The notes beneath the pieces are model-generated. The model did not search any database, had not been told where the DNA came from, and was given only the letters and a program-made list of their open reading frames with translations. Position numbers and translations under genes: made by a program. From Anagrus nilaparvatae (Eukaryota > Arthropoda > Insecta > Hymenoptera > Mymaridae), in the NCBI GenBank assembly GCA_022575985.1, contig JAKSXM010000137.1:17874001-17938000 (forward strand): a stretch of DNA of 64,000 nucleotides. Reading direction: 5' to 3'. Shown in pieces: positions 1-13,954 of this stretch (the first letter of the stretch is position 1; each line of letters opens with the position of its first letter).

Positions 1-3000
1 ATTTATTTATATCTTGTTTTTTAATTACACTGGCCTGGTGGGCCGTATTTGTTTTAGTTTTCCTCTACGTAGAATATTCTCTTATTATTAGTAAACTTGG
101 TTTATGAAATTTTTAACCAATTCAATTGGTTTCAAGCAAGTAGATCCAAAGATTCTAAAAATTCAATATTTTTGATACCTATTTATATTTTTATATCTGG
201 TTTTTTTATTTCTCAGGCCTTTTGGAATGTATTTGTTAAGGTTTTTCTCTACTTTACATATTTTTTCATTATAAGTAAACTTGTTTTATAAAAATTTTAA
301 CCTATTTAAATGGTTTCATGCAAGTGTATCCTACGTTTATAACAATACAATAATTTTGATACCTATTTAAATTTTTTATATTATGTTTTTTTATTCCTCA
401 GGCCTTTTGGACTGTATTTGTTTAAGTTTTTCTCTATTTTATATATTTTTTTATTATAAGTAAACTTGGTTTATAAGAATTTTAACCAATTCAAATGGTT
501 TCATGAAAGTGGATCCACCTTTTCTAAATATACAATAATTTTAATACTTATTTAATTTATTTATATCTTGTTTTTTAATTACACTGGCCTGGTGGGCCGT
601 ATTTGTTTTAGTTTTCCTCTACGTAGAATATTCTCTTATTATTAGTAAACTTGGTTTATAAAAATTTTAACCAATTCAAATGGTTTCAAGCAAGTATATC
701 CAAAGATTTTAAAAATTCAATATTTTTGATACCTATTTATATTTTTATATCTTGTTCTTTTATTTCTCAGGCCTTTTGGACTGTATTTGTTAAGGTTTTT
801 CTCTATTTTACATATTTTTTCATTATAAGTAAACTTGTTTTATAAAAATTTTAACCTATTCAAATGGTTTCATGAAAGTGGATCCACCTTTTCTAAATAT
901 ACAATAATTTTAATACTTTTTTAATTTATTTATACCTTGTTTTTTAATTACGCTGGCCTGAAGGGCCGTATTTGTTTAAGTTTTCCTCTACGTAGAATAT
1001 TCTCTTATTATTAGTAAACTTGGTTTATAAAAATTTTAACCAATTCAAATGGTTTCAAGCAAGTATATCCAAAGATTCTAAAAATACAATATTTTTGATA
1101 CCTATTTAAATTTTTATATCTTGTTTTTTTATTTCTCAGGCCTTTTGGACTGTATTTGTTTAGGTTTTTCTCTATTTTACATATTTTTTCATTATAAGTA
1201 AACTTGTTTTATAAAAATTTTAACCTATTCAAATGGTTTCATGAAAGTGGATCCACCTTTTCTAAATATACAATAATTTTAATACTTTTTTAATTTATTT
1301 ATATCTTGTTTTTTAATTACGCTGGCCTGAAGGGCCGTATTTGTTTAAGTTTTTCTCTACGTAGAATATTCTCTCATTATTAGTAAAATTAGTTTATGAA
1401 AATTTTAACCAATTCAAATGAATTCATAAAAGTGGATCCAAAGATTCTAAAAATACAATATTTTTGATACCTAATTAAATTTTTTATATCTTGTTTTTTT
1501 ATTTCTCAGGCCTTTTGGACTATATTTGTTTGGGTTTTTCTCTATTTTACATATTTTTTCATTATAAGTAAACTTGTTTTATAAAAATTTTAACCTATTT
1601 AAATGGTTTCATGCAAGTTGATCCAACGTTTATAAAAATACAATAATTTTGATACCTATTTAAATTTTTTATATTATGTTTTTTTATTCCTCAGGCCTTT
1701 TGGACTGTATTTGTTTAAGTTTTTCTCTATTTTATATATTTTTTTATTATAAGTAAACTTGGTTTATAAGAATTTTAACCAATTCAAATGGTTTCATGAA
1801 AGTGGATCCACCTTTTCTAAATATACAATAATTTTAATACTTATTTAATTTATTTATATCTTGTTTTTTAATTACACTGGCCTGGTGGGCCGTATTTGTT
1901 TTAGTTTTCCTCTACGTAGAATATTCTCTTATTATTAGTAAACTTGGTTTATAAAAATTTTAACCAATTCATATGGTTTCATGCAAGTAGATCCAAAGAT
2001 TCTAAAAATACAATATTTTTGATACCTATTTAAATTTTTATATCTTGTTTTTTTATTTCTCAGGCCTTTTGGACTGTATTTGTTAAGGTTTTTCTCTATT
2101 TTACATATTTTTTCATTATAAGTAAACTTGTTTTATAAAAATTTTAACCTATTCAAATGGTTTCATGAAAGTGGATCCACCTTTTCTAAATATACAATAA
2201 TTTTAATACTTTTTTAATTTATTTATACCTTGTTTTTTAATTACGCTGGCCTGAAGGGCCGTATTTGTTTAAGTTTTTCTCTACGTAGAATATTCTCTTA
2301 TTATTAGTAAACTTGGTTTATAAAAATTTTAACCAATTCAAATGGTTTCATGCAAGTAGATCCAAAGATTCTAAAAATACAATATTTTTGATACCTATTT
2401 AAATTTTTATATCTTGTTTTTTTATTTCTCAGGCCTTTTGGACTGTATTTGTTAAGGTTTTTCTCTATTTTACATATTTTTTCATTATAAGTAAACTTGT
2501 TTTATAAAAATTTTAACCTATTCAAATGGTTTCATGAAAGTGGATCCACCTTTTCTAAATATACAATAATTTTAATACTTTTTTAATTTATTTATATCTG
2601 TTTTTTAATTACGCTGGCCTGAAGGGCCGTATTTGTTTTAGTTTTTCTCTACGTAGAATATTCTCTTATTATTAGTAAACTTGGTTTATAAAAATTTTAA
2701 CCAATTCAAATGGTTTCATGCAAGTAGATCCAAAGATTCTAAAAATACAATATTTTTGATACCTAATTAAATTATTTATATCTTGTTTTTTTATTTCTCA
2801 GGCCTTTTGGACTGTATTTGTTTAGGTTTTTCTCTATTTTACATATTTTTTCATTATAAGTAAACTTGTTTTATAAAAATTTTAAACTATTGAAATGGTT
2901 TCATGCAAGTGGATCCAACGTTTATAAAAATACAATAATTTTGATACCTATTCAAATTTTTTATATTATGTTTTTTTATTCCTCAGACTTTTGGACTGTA

Positions 3001-6000
3001 TTTGTTTAAGTTTTTCTCTATTTTATATATTTTTTTATTATAAGTAAACTTGGTTTATAAGAATTTTAACCAATTCAAATGGTTTCATGAAAGTGGATCC
3101 ACCTTTTCTAAATATACAATAATTTTAATACTTATTTAATTTATTTATATCTTGTTTTTTAATTACACTGGCCTGGTGGGCCGTATTTGTTTTAGTTTTC
3201 CTCTACGTAGAATATACTCTTATTATTAGTAAACTTGGTTTATAAAAATTTTAACCAATTCAAATGGTTTCAAGCAAGTAGATCCAAAGATTCTAAAAAT
3301 TCAATATTTTTGATACCTATTTATATTTTTATATCTTGTTCTTTTATTTCTCAGGCCTTTGGAATGTATTTGTTAAGGTTTTTCTCTATTTTACATATTT
3401 TTTCATTATAAGTAAACTTGTTTTATAAAAATTTTAACCTATTCAAATGGTTTCATGAAAGTGGATCCACCTTTTCTAAATATACAATAATTTTAATACT
3501 TATTTAATTTATTTATATCTTGTTTTTTAATTACACTGGCCTGGTGGGCCGTATTTGTTTTAGTTTTCCTCTACGTAGAATATTCTCTTATTATTAGTAA
3601 ACTTGGTTTATAAAAATTTTAACCAATTCAAATGGTTTCAAGCAAGTATATCCAAAGATTTTAAAAATTCAATATTTTTGATACCTATTTATATTTTTAT
3701 ATCTTGTTCTTTTATTTCTCAGGCCTTTTGGACTGTATTTGTTAAGGTTTTTCTCTATTTTACATATTTTTTCATTATAAGTAAACTTGTTTTATAAAAA
3801 TTTTAACCTATTCAAATGGTTTCATGAAAGTGGATCCACCTTTTCTAAATATACAATAATTTTAATACTTTTTTAATTTATTTATACCTTGTTTTTTAAT
3901 TACGCTGGCCTGAAGGGCCGTATTTGTTTAAGTTTTCCTCTACGTAGAATATTCTCTTATTATTAGTAAACTTGGTTTATAAAAATTTTAACCAATTCAA
4001 ATGGTTTCAAGCAAGTAGATCCAAAGATTCTAAAAATACAATATTTTTGATACCTATTTAAATTTTTATATCTTGTTTTTTTATTTCTCAGGCCTTTTGG
4101 ACTGTATTTGTTTAGGTTTTTCTCTATTTTACATATTTTTTCATTATAAGTAAACTTGTTTTATAAAAATTTTAACCTATTCAAATGGTTTCATGAAAGT
4201 GGATCCACCTTTTCTAAATATACAATAATTTTAATACTTTTTTAATTTATTTATATCTTGTTTTTTAATTACGCTGGCCTGAAGGGCCGTATTTGTTTAA
4301 GTTTTTCTCTACGTAGAATATTCTCTCATTATTAGTAAAATTAGTTTATGAAAATTTTAACCAATTCAAATGAATTCATAAAAGTGGATCCAAAGATTCT
4401 AAAAATACAATATTTTTGATACCTAATTAAATTTTTTATATCTTGTTTTTTTATTTCTCAGGCCTTTTGGACTATATTTGTTTTGGTTTTTCTCTATTTT
4501 ACATATTTTTTCATTATAAGTAAACTTGTTTTATAAAAATTTTAACCTATTGAAATGGTTTCATGCAAGTGGATCCAACGTTTATAAAAATACAATAATT
4601 TTGATACCTATTCAAATTTTTTCTATTATGTTTTTTTATTCCTCAGGCCTTTTGGACTGTATTTGTTAAGGTTTTTCTCTATTTTACATATTTTTTCATT
4701 ATAAGTAAACTTGTTTTATAAAAATTTTAACCTATTCAAATGGTTTCATGAAAGTGGATCCACCTTTTCTAAATATACAATAATTTTAATACTTTTTTAA
4801 TTTATTTATACCTTGTTTTTTAATTACGCTGGCCTGAAGGGCCGTATTTGTTTAAGTTTTTCTCTACGTAGAATATTCTCTCATTATTAGTAAAATTAGT
4901 TTATAAAAATTTTAACCAATTCAAATGAATTCATAAAAGTGGATCCAAAGATTCTAAAAATACAATATTTTTGATACCTATTTAAATTATTATATCTTGT
5001 TTTTTTATTTCTCAGGCCTTTTGGACTGTATTTGTTAAGGTTTTTCTCTATTTTACATATTTTTTCATTTTAAGTAAACTTGTTTTATAAAAATTTTAAC
5101 CTATTCAAATGGTTTCATGAAATTTGATCCACCTTTTCTATATATACAATAATTTTAATACTTATTTAATTTATTTATATCTTGTTTTTTAATTACGCTG
5201 GCCTGAAGGGCGGTATTTGTTTAAGTTTTTCTCTACGTAGAATATTCTCTCATTATTAGTAAACTGAGTTTATAAAAATTTTAACCAATTCAAATCGTTT
5301 CATGCAAGTAGATCCAACGTTTATAAAAATACAATAATTTTGATACCTAATTAAATTTTTTATATCTTGTTTTTTTATTTCTCAGGCCTTTTGGACTGTA
5401 TTTGTTAAGGTTTTTCTCTATTTTACATATTTTTTCATTATAAGTAAACTTGTTTTATAAAAATTTTAACCTATTCAAATGTTTTCATGAAAGTGGATCC
5501 ACTTTTTCTAAATATACAATAATTTTAATACTTTTTTAATTTATTTATACCTTGTTTTTTAATTACGCTGGCCTGAAGGGCCGTATTTGTTTAAGTTTTT
5601 CTCTACGTAGAATATTCTCTCATTATTAGTAAAATTAGTTTATGAAAATTTTAACCAATTCAAATGAATTCATAAAAGTGGATCCAAAGATTCTAAAAAT
5701 ACAATATTTTTGATACCTAATTAAATTTTTTATATCTTTTTTTTTTATTTCTCAGGCCTTTTGGACTATATTTGTTTGGGTTTTTCTCTATTTTACATAT
5801 TTTTTCATTATAAGTAAACTTGTTTTATAAAAATTTTAACCTATTTAAATGGTTTCATGCAAGTGGATCCAACGTTTATAAAAATACAATAATTTTGATA
5901 CCTATTTAAATTTTTTATATTATGTTTTTTTATTCCTCAGGCCTTTTGGACTGTATTTGTTTAAGTTTTACTCTATTTTATATATTTTTTTATTATAAGT

Positions 6001-6189
6001 AAACTTGGTTTATAAGAATTTTAACCATTTTAATGGTTTCATGAAAGTGGATCCACCTTTTCTAAATATACAATAATTTTAATACTTATTTAATTTACTT
6101 ATATCTTGTTTTTTAATTACGCTTGCCTGGTGGGCCATATTTGTTTTAGTTTTCCTCTACGTAGAATATTCTCTTATTATTAGTAAACT

Positions 6190-9100
6190 TGGTTTATAAA
6201 AATTTTAACCAATTCAAATGGTTTCAAGCAAGTAGATCCAAAGATTCTAAAAATACAATATTTTTGATACCTATTTAAATTTTTATATCTTGTTTTTTTA
6301 TTTCTCAGGCCTTTTGGACTGTATTTGTTTAGGTTTTTCTCTATTTTACATATTTTTTCATTATAAGTAAACTTGTTTTATAAAAATTTTAACCTATTCA
6401 AATGGTTTCATGAAAGTGGATCCACCTTTTCTAAATATACAATAATTTTAATACTTATTTAATTTATTTATATCTTGTTTTTTAATTACGCTGGCCTGGT
6501 GGGCCGTATTTGTTTTAGTTTTCCTCTACGTAGAATCTTCTCTTATTATTAGTAAACTTGGTTTATAAAAATTTTAACCAATTCAAATGGTTTCATGCAA
6601 GTAGATCCAACGTTTATAAAAATACAATAATTTTGATACCTAATTAAATTTTTTATATCTTGTTTTTTTATTTCTCAGGCCTTTTGGACTATATTTGTTT
6701 GGGTTTTTCTCTATTTTACATATTTTTTCATTATAAGTAAACTTGTTTTATAAAAATTTTAACCTATTTAAATGGTTTCATGCAAGTGGATCCAACGTTT
6801 ATAAAAATACAATAATTTTGATACCTATTTAAATTTTTTATATTATGTTTTTTTATTCCTCAGGCCTTTTGGACTGTATTTGTTTAAGTTTTTCTCTATT
6901 TTATATATTTTTTTATTATAAGTAAACTTGGTTTATAAGATTTTTAACCAATTCAAATGGTTTCATGAAAGTGGATCCACCTTTTCTAAATATACAATAA
7001 TTTTAATACTTATTTAATTTATTTATATCTTGTTTTTTAATTACACTGGCCTGGTGGGCCGTATTTGTTTTAGTTTTCCTCTACGTAGAATATTCTCTTA
7101 TTATTAGTAAACTTGGTTTATAAAAATTTTAACCAATTCAAATGGTTTCAAGCAAGTAGATCCAAAGATTCTAAAAATTCAATATTTTTGATACCTATTT
7201 ATATTTTTATATCTTGTTTTTTTATTTCTCAGGCCTTTTGGAATGTATTTGTTAAGGTTTTTCTCTATTTTACATATTTTTTCATTATAAGTAAACTTGT
7301 TTTATAAAAATTTTAACCTATTCAAATGGTTTCATGAAATTGGATCCACCTTTTCTAAATATACAATAATTTTAATACTTATTTAATTTATTTATATCTT
7401 GTTTTTTAATTACGCTGGCCTGAAGGGCCGTATTTGTTTTAGTTTTTCTCTAGGTAGAATATTCTCTTATTATTAGTAAACTTGGTTTATAAAAATTTTA
7501 ACCAATTCAAATGGTTTCAAGCAAGTAGATCCAAAGATTCTAAAAATACAATATTTTTGATACCTATTTAAATTTTTATATCTTGTTTTTTTATTTCTCA
7601 GGCCTTTTGGACTGTATTTGTTTAGGTTTTTCTCTATTTTACATATTTTTTCATTATAAGTAAACTTGTTTTATAAAAATTTTAACCTATTCAAATGGTT
7701 TCATGAAAGTGGATCCACCTTTTCTAAATATACAATAATTTTAATACTTATTTAATTTATTTATATCTTGTTTTTTAATTACGCTGGCCTGGTGGGCCGT
7801 ATTTGTTTTAGTTTTCCTCTACGTAGAATCTTCTCTTATTATTAGTAAACTTGGTTTATAAAAATTTTAACCAATTCAAATGGTTTCATGCAAGTAGATC
7901 CAACGTTTATAAAAATACAATAATTTTGATACCTAATTAAATTTTTTATATCTTGTTTTTTTATTTCTCAGGCCTTTTGGACTATATTTGTTTGGGTTTT
8001 TCTCTATTTTACATATTTTTTCATTATAAGTAAACTTGTTTTATAAAAATTTTAACCTATTTAAATGGTTTCATGCAAGTGGATCCAACGTTTATAAAAA
8101 TACAATAATTTTGATACCTATTTAAATTTTTTATATTATGTTTTTTTATTCCTCAGGCCTTTTGGACTGTATTTGTTTAAGTTTTTCTCTATTTTATATA
8201 TTTTTTTATTATAAGTAAACTTGGTTTATAAGAATTTTAACCAATTCAAATGGTTTCATGAAAGTGGATCCACCTTTTCTAAATATACAATAATTTTAAT
8301 ACTTATTTAATTTATTTATATCTTGTTTTTTAATTACACTGGCCTGGTGGGCCGTATTTGTTTTAGTTTTCCTCTACGTAGAATATTCTCTTATTATTAG
8401 TAAACTTGGTTTATAAAAATTTTAACCAATTCAAATGGTTTCAAGCAAGTAGATCCAAAGATTCTAAAAATTCAATATTTTTGATACCTATTTATATTTT
8501 TATATCTTGTTTTTTTATTTCTCAGGCCTTTTGGAATGTATTTGTTAAGGTTTTTCTCTATTTTACATATTTTTTCATTATAAGTAAACTTGTTTTATAA
8601 AAATTTTAACCTATTCAAATGGTTTCATGAAATTGGATCCACCTTTTCTAAATATACAATAATTTTAATACTTATTTAATTTATTTATATCTTGTTTTTT
8701 AATTACGCTGGCCTGAAGGGCCGTATTTGTTTTAGTTTTTCTCTAGGTAGAATATTCTCTTATTATTAGTAAACTTGGTTTATAAAAATTTTAACCAATT
8801 CAAATGGTTTCAAGCAAGTAGATCCAAAGATTCTAAAAATACAATATTTTTGATACCTATTTAAATTTTTATATCTTGTTTTTTTATTTCTCAGGCCTTT
8901 TGGACTGTATTTGTTTAGGTTTTTCTCTATTTTACATATTTTTTCATTATAAGTAAACTTGTTTTATAAAAATTTTAACCTATTCAAATGGTTTCATGAA
9001 AGTGGATCCACCTTTTCTAAATATACAATAATTTTAATACTTATTTAATTTATTTATATCTTGTTTTTTAATTACGCTGGCCTGGTGGGCCGTATTTGTT

Positions 9101-9200
9101 TTAGTTTTCCTCTACGTAGAATATTCTCTTATTATTAGTAAACTTGGTTTATAAAAATTTTAACCAATTCAAATGGTTTCATGCAAGTAGATCCAACGTT
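6190..9200. repeat. 7-monomer higher-order repeat block (1,293 bp)
   Basis: Landmarks recur at exactly 1,293 bp. The variant TAGAATCTTC is at 6531 and 7824, and the A monomer that starts near 7113 recurs near 8406. Monomer order inside one unit reads A-B-A-B-A'-C-B, where A' has TGGACTATATTTGTTTGGG. Adjacent units are almost identical whereas neighbouring monomers differ a lot, which is the signature of higher-order amplification. Edges are approximate. Confidence 0.85.
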
Positions 9201-10619
9201 TATAAAAATACAATAATTTTGGTACCTAATTAAATTTTTTATATCTTGTTTTTTTATTTCTCAGGCCTTTTGGAATGTATTTGTTAAGGTTTTTCTCTAT
9301 TTTACATATTTTTTCATTATAAGTAAACTTGTTTTATAAAAATTTTAACCTATTCAAATGGTTTCATGGAAGTGGATCCACCTTTTCTAAATATACAATA
9401 ATTTTAATACTTATTTAATTTATTTATATCTTGTTTTTTAATTACGCTGGCCTGAAGGGCCGTATTTGTTTTAGTTTTTCTCTATGTAGAATATTCTCTT
9501 ATTATTAGTAAACTTGGTTTATAAAAATTTTAACCAATTCAAATGGTTTCATGCAAGTAGATCCAAAGATTCTAAAAATACAATATTTTTGATACCTATT
9601 TAAATTTTTATATCTTGTTTTTTTATTTCTCAGGCCTTTTGGACTGTATTTGTTAAGGTTTTTCTCTATTTTACATATTTTTTCATTATAAGTAAACTTG
9701 TTTTATAAAAATTTTAACCTATTCAAATGGTTTCATGAAAGTGGATCCACCTTTTCTAAATATACAATAATTTTAATACTTTTTTAATTTATTTATACCT
9801 TGTTTTTTAATTACGCTGGCCTGAAGGGCCGTATTTGTTTAAGTTTTTCTCTACGTAGAATATTCTCTTATTATTAGTAAACTTGGTTTATAAAAATTTT
9901 AACCAATTCAAATGGTTTCAAGCAAGTAGATCCAAAGATTCTAAAAATACAATATTTTTGATACCTATTTAAATTTTTATATCTTGTTTTTTTATTTCTC
10001 AGGCCTTTTGGACTGTATTTGTTTAGGTTTTTCTCTATTTTACATATTTTTTCATTATAAGTAAACTTGTTTTATAAAAATTTTAACCTATTCAAATGGT
10101 TTCATGAAAGTGGATCTACCTTTTCTAAATATACAATAATTATAATACTTATTTAATTTATTTATATCTTGTTTTTTAATTACGCTGGCCTGAAGGGCCG
10201 TATTTGTTTAAGTTTTTCTCTACGTAGAATATTCTCTTATTATTAGTAAACTTGGTTTATAAAAATTTTAACCAATTCAAATGGTTTCATGCAAGTAGAT
10301 CCAACGTTTATAAAAATACAATAATTTTGATACCTAATTAAATTTTTTATATCTTGTTTTTTTATTTCTCAGGCCTTTTGGACTATATTTGTTTGGGTTT
10401 TTCTCTATTTTACATATTTTTTCATTATAAGTAAACTTGTTTTATAAAAATTTTAACCTATTTAAATGGTTTCATGCAAGTGGATCCAACGTTTATAAAA
10501 ATACAATAATTTTGATACCTATTTAAATTTTTTATATTATGTTTTTTTATTCCTCAGGCCTTTTGGACTGTATTTGTTTAAGTTTTTCTCTATTTTATAT
10601 ATTTTTTTATTATAAGTAA

Positions 10620-13600
10620 ACTTGGTTTATAAAAATTTTAACCAATTCAAATGGTTTCATGCAAGTAGATCCAAAGATTCTAAAAATACAATATTTTTGA
10701 TACCTAATTAAATTATTTATATCTTGTTTTTTTATTTCTCAGGCCTTTTGGACTGTACTTGTTTAGGTTTTTTCTATTTTACATATTTTTTCATTATAAG
10801 TAAACTTGTTTTATAAAAATTTTAACCTATTGAAATGGTTTCATGCAAGTGGATCCAACGTTTATAAAAATACAATAATTTTGATACCTAATTAAATTTT
10901 TTATATCTTGTTTTTTTATTTCTCAGGCCTTTTGGACTATATTTGTTTGGGTTTTTCTCTATTTTACATATTTTTTCATTATAAGTAAACTTGTTTTATA
11001 AAAGTTTTAACCTATTTAAATGGTTTCATGCAAGTGGATCCAACGTTTATTAAAATACAATAATTTTAATACTTATTTAATTTATTTATATCTTGTTTTT
11101 TAATTACACTGGCCTGGTGGGCCGTATTTGTTTTAGTTTTCCTCTACGTAGAATATTCTCTTATTATTAGTAAACTTGGTTTATAAAAATTTTAACCAAT
11201 TCAAATGGTTTCAAGCAAGTAGATCCAAAGATTCTAAAAATTCAATATTTTTGATACCTATTTATATTTTTATATCTTGTTTTTTTATTTCTCAGGCCTT
11301 TTGGAATGTATTTGTTAAGGTTTTTCTCTATTTTACATATTTTTTCATTATAAGTAAACTTGTTTTATAAAAATTTTAACCTATTCAAATAGTTTCATGA
11401 AAGTGGATCCACCTTTTCTAAATATACAATAATTTTAATACTTATTTAATTTATTTATATCTGTTTTTTAATTACGCTGGCCTGAAGGGCCGTATTTGTT
11501 TTAGTTTTTCTCTACGTAGAATATTCTCTTATTATTAGTAAACTTGGTTTATAAAAATTTTAACCAATTCAATTGGTTTCATGCAAGTAGATCCAAAGAT
11601 TCTAAAAATACAATATTTTTGATACCTAATTAAATTATTTATATCTTGTTTTTTTATTTCTCAGGCCTTTTGGACTATATTTGTTTGGGTTTTTCTCTAT
11701 TTTACATATTTTTTCATTATAAGTAAACTTGTTTTATAAAAATTTTAACCTATTTAAATGGTTTCATGCAAGTGGATCCAACGTTTATAAAAATACAATA
11801 ATTTTGATACCTATTTAAATTTTTTATATTATGTTTTTTTATTCCTCAGGCCTTTTGGACTGTATTTGTTTAAGTTTTTCTCTATTTTATATATTTTTTT
11901 ATTATAAGTAAACTTGGTTTATAAAAATTTTAACCAATTCAAATGGTTTCATGCAAGTAGATCCAAAGATTCTAAAAATACAATATTTTTGATACCTAAT
12001 TAAATTATTTATATCTTGTTTTTTTATTTCTCAGGCCTTTTGGACTGTATTTGTTTAGGTTTTTTCTATTTTACATATTTTTTCATTATAAGTAAACTTG
12101 TTTTATAAAAATTTTAACCTATTGAAATGGTTTCATGCAAGTGGATCCAACGTTTATAAAAATACAATAATTTTGATACCTAATTAAATTTTTTATATCT
12201 TGTTTTTTTATTTCTCAGGCCTTTTGGACTATATTAGTTTGGGTTTTTCTCTATTTTACATATTTTTTCATTATAAGTAAACTTGTTTTATAAAAATTTT
12301 AACCTATTTAAATGGTTTCATGCAAGTGGATCCAACGTTTATTAAAATACAATAATTTTAATACTTATTTAATTTATTTATATCTTGTTTTTTAATTACA
12401 CTGGCCTGGTGGGCCGTATTTGTTTTAGTTTTCCTCTACGTAGAATATTCTCTTATTATTAGTAAACTTGGTTTATAAAAATTTTAACCAATTCAAATGG
12501 TTTCAAGCAAGTAGATCCAAAGATTCTAAAAATTCAATATTTTTGATACCTATTTATATTTTTATATCTTGTTTTTTTATTTCTCAGGCCTTTTGGAATG
12601 TATTTGTTAAGGTTTTTCTCTATTTTACATATTTTTTCATTATAAGTAAACTTGTTTTATAAAAATTTTAACCTATTCAAATAGTTTCATGAAAGTGGAT
12701 CCACCTTTTCTAAATATACAATAATTTTAATACTTATTTAATTTATTTATATCTGTTTTTTAATTACGCTGGCCTGAAGGGCCGTATTTGTTTTAGTTTT
12801 TCTCTACGTAGAATATTCTCTTATTATTAGTAAACTTGGTTTATAAAAATTTTAACCAATTCAATTGGTTTCATGCAAGTAGATCCAAAGATTCTAAAAA
12901 TACAATATTTTTGATACCTAATTAAATTATTTATATCTTGTTTTTTTATTTCTAAGGCCTTTTGGACTGTATTTGTTTAGGTTTTTCTCTATTTTACATA
13001 TTTTTTCATTATAAGTAAACTTGTTTTATAAAAATTTTAACCTATTTAAATGGTTTCATGCAAGTGGATCCTACGTTTATAACAATACAATAATTTTGAT
13101 ACCTATTTAAATTTTTTATATTATGTTTGTTTATTCCTCAGGCCTTTTGGACTGTATTTGTTTAAGTTTTTCTCTATTTTATATATTTTTTTATTATAAG
13201 TAAACTTGGTTTATAAGAATTTTAACCAATTCAAATGGTTTCATGAAAGTGGATCCACCTTTTCTAAATATACAATAATTTTAATACTTATTTAATTTAT
13301 TTATATCTGTTTTTTAATTACGCTGGCCTGAAGGGCCGTATTTGTTTTAGTTTTTCTCTACGTAGAATATTCTCTTATTATTAGTAAACTTGGTTTATAA
13401 AAATTTTAACCAATTCAAATGGTTTCATGCAAGTAGATCCAAAGATTCTAAAAATACAATAATTTTGATACCTAATTAAATTTTTTATATCTTGTTTTTT
13501 TATTTCTCAGGCCTTTTGGACTGTATTTGTTTAGGTTTTTCTCTATTTTATATATTTTTTTATTATAAGTAAACTTGGTTTATAAGAATTTTAACCAATT

Positions 13601-13954
13601 CAAATGGTTTCATGAAAGTGGATCCACCTTTTCTAAATATACAATAATTTTAATACTTATTTAATTTATTTATATCTTGTTTTTTAATTACACTGGCCTG
13701 GTGGGCCGTATTTGTTTTAGTTTTCCTCTACGTAGAATATTCTCTTATTATTAGTAAACTTGGTTTATAAAATTTTTAACCAATTCAAATGGTTTCAAGC
13801 AAGTAGATCCAAAGATTCTAAAAATTCAATATTTTTGATACCTATTTATATTTTTATATCTGGTTTTTTTATTTCTCAGGCCTTTTGGAATGTATTTGTT
13901 AAGGTTTTTCTCTACTTTACATATTTTTTCATTATAAGTAAACTTGTTTTATAA
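10620..13954. repeat. second 7-monomer higher-order repeat block (1,292 bp)
   Basis: The same A monomer starts at 11176, 12468 and 13760, spaced 1,292 bp each time. ATGCAAGTAGATCC landmarks at 10659 and 11951 repeat the spacing. The unit differs in composition from the 6.2-9.2 kb block, for example in its ATTAAATTATTTATATC variant, so this looks like a separate amplification. The third copy diverges after about 13.0 kb. Edges are approximate. Confidence 0.8.
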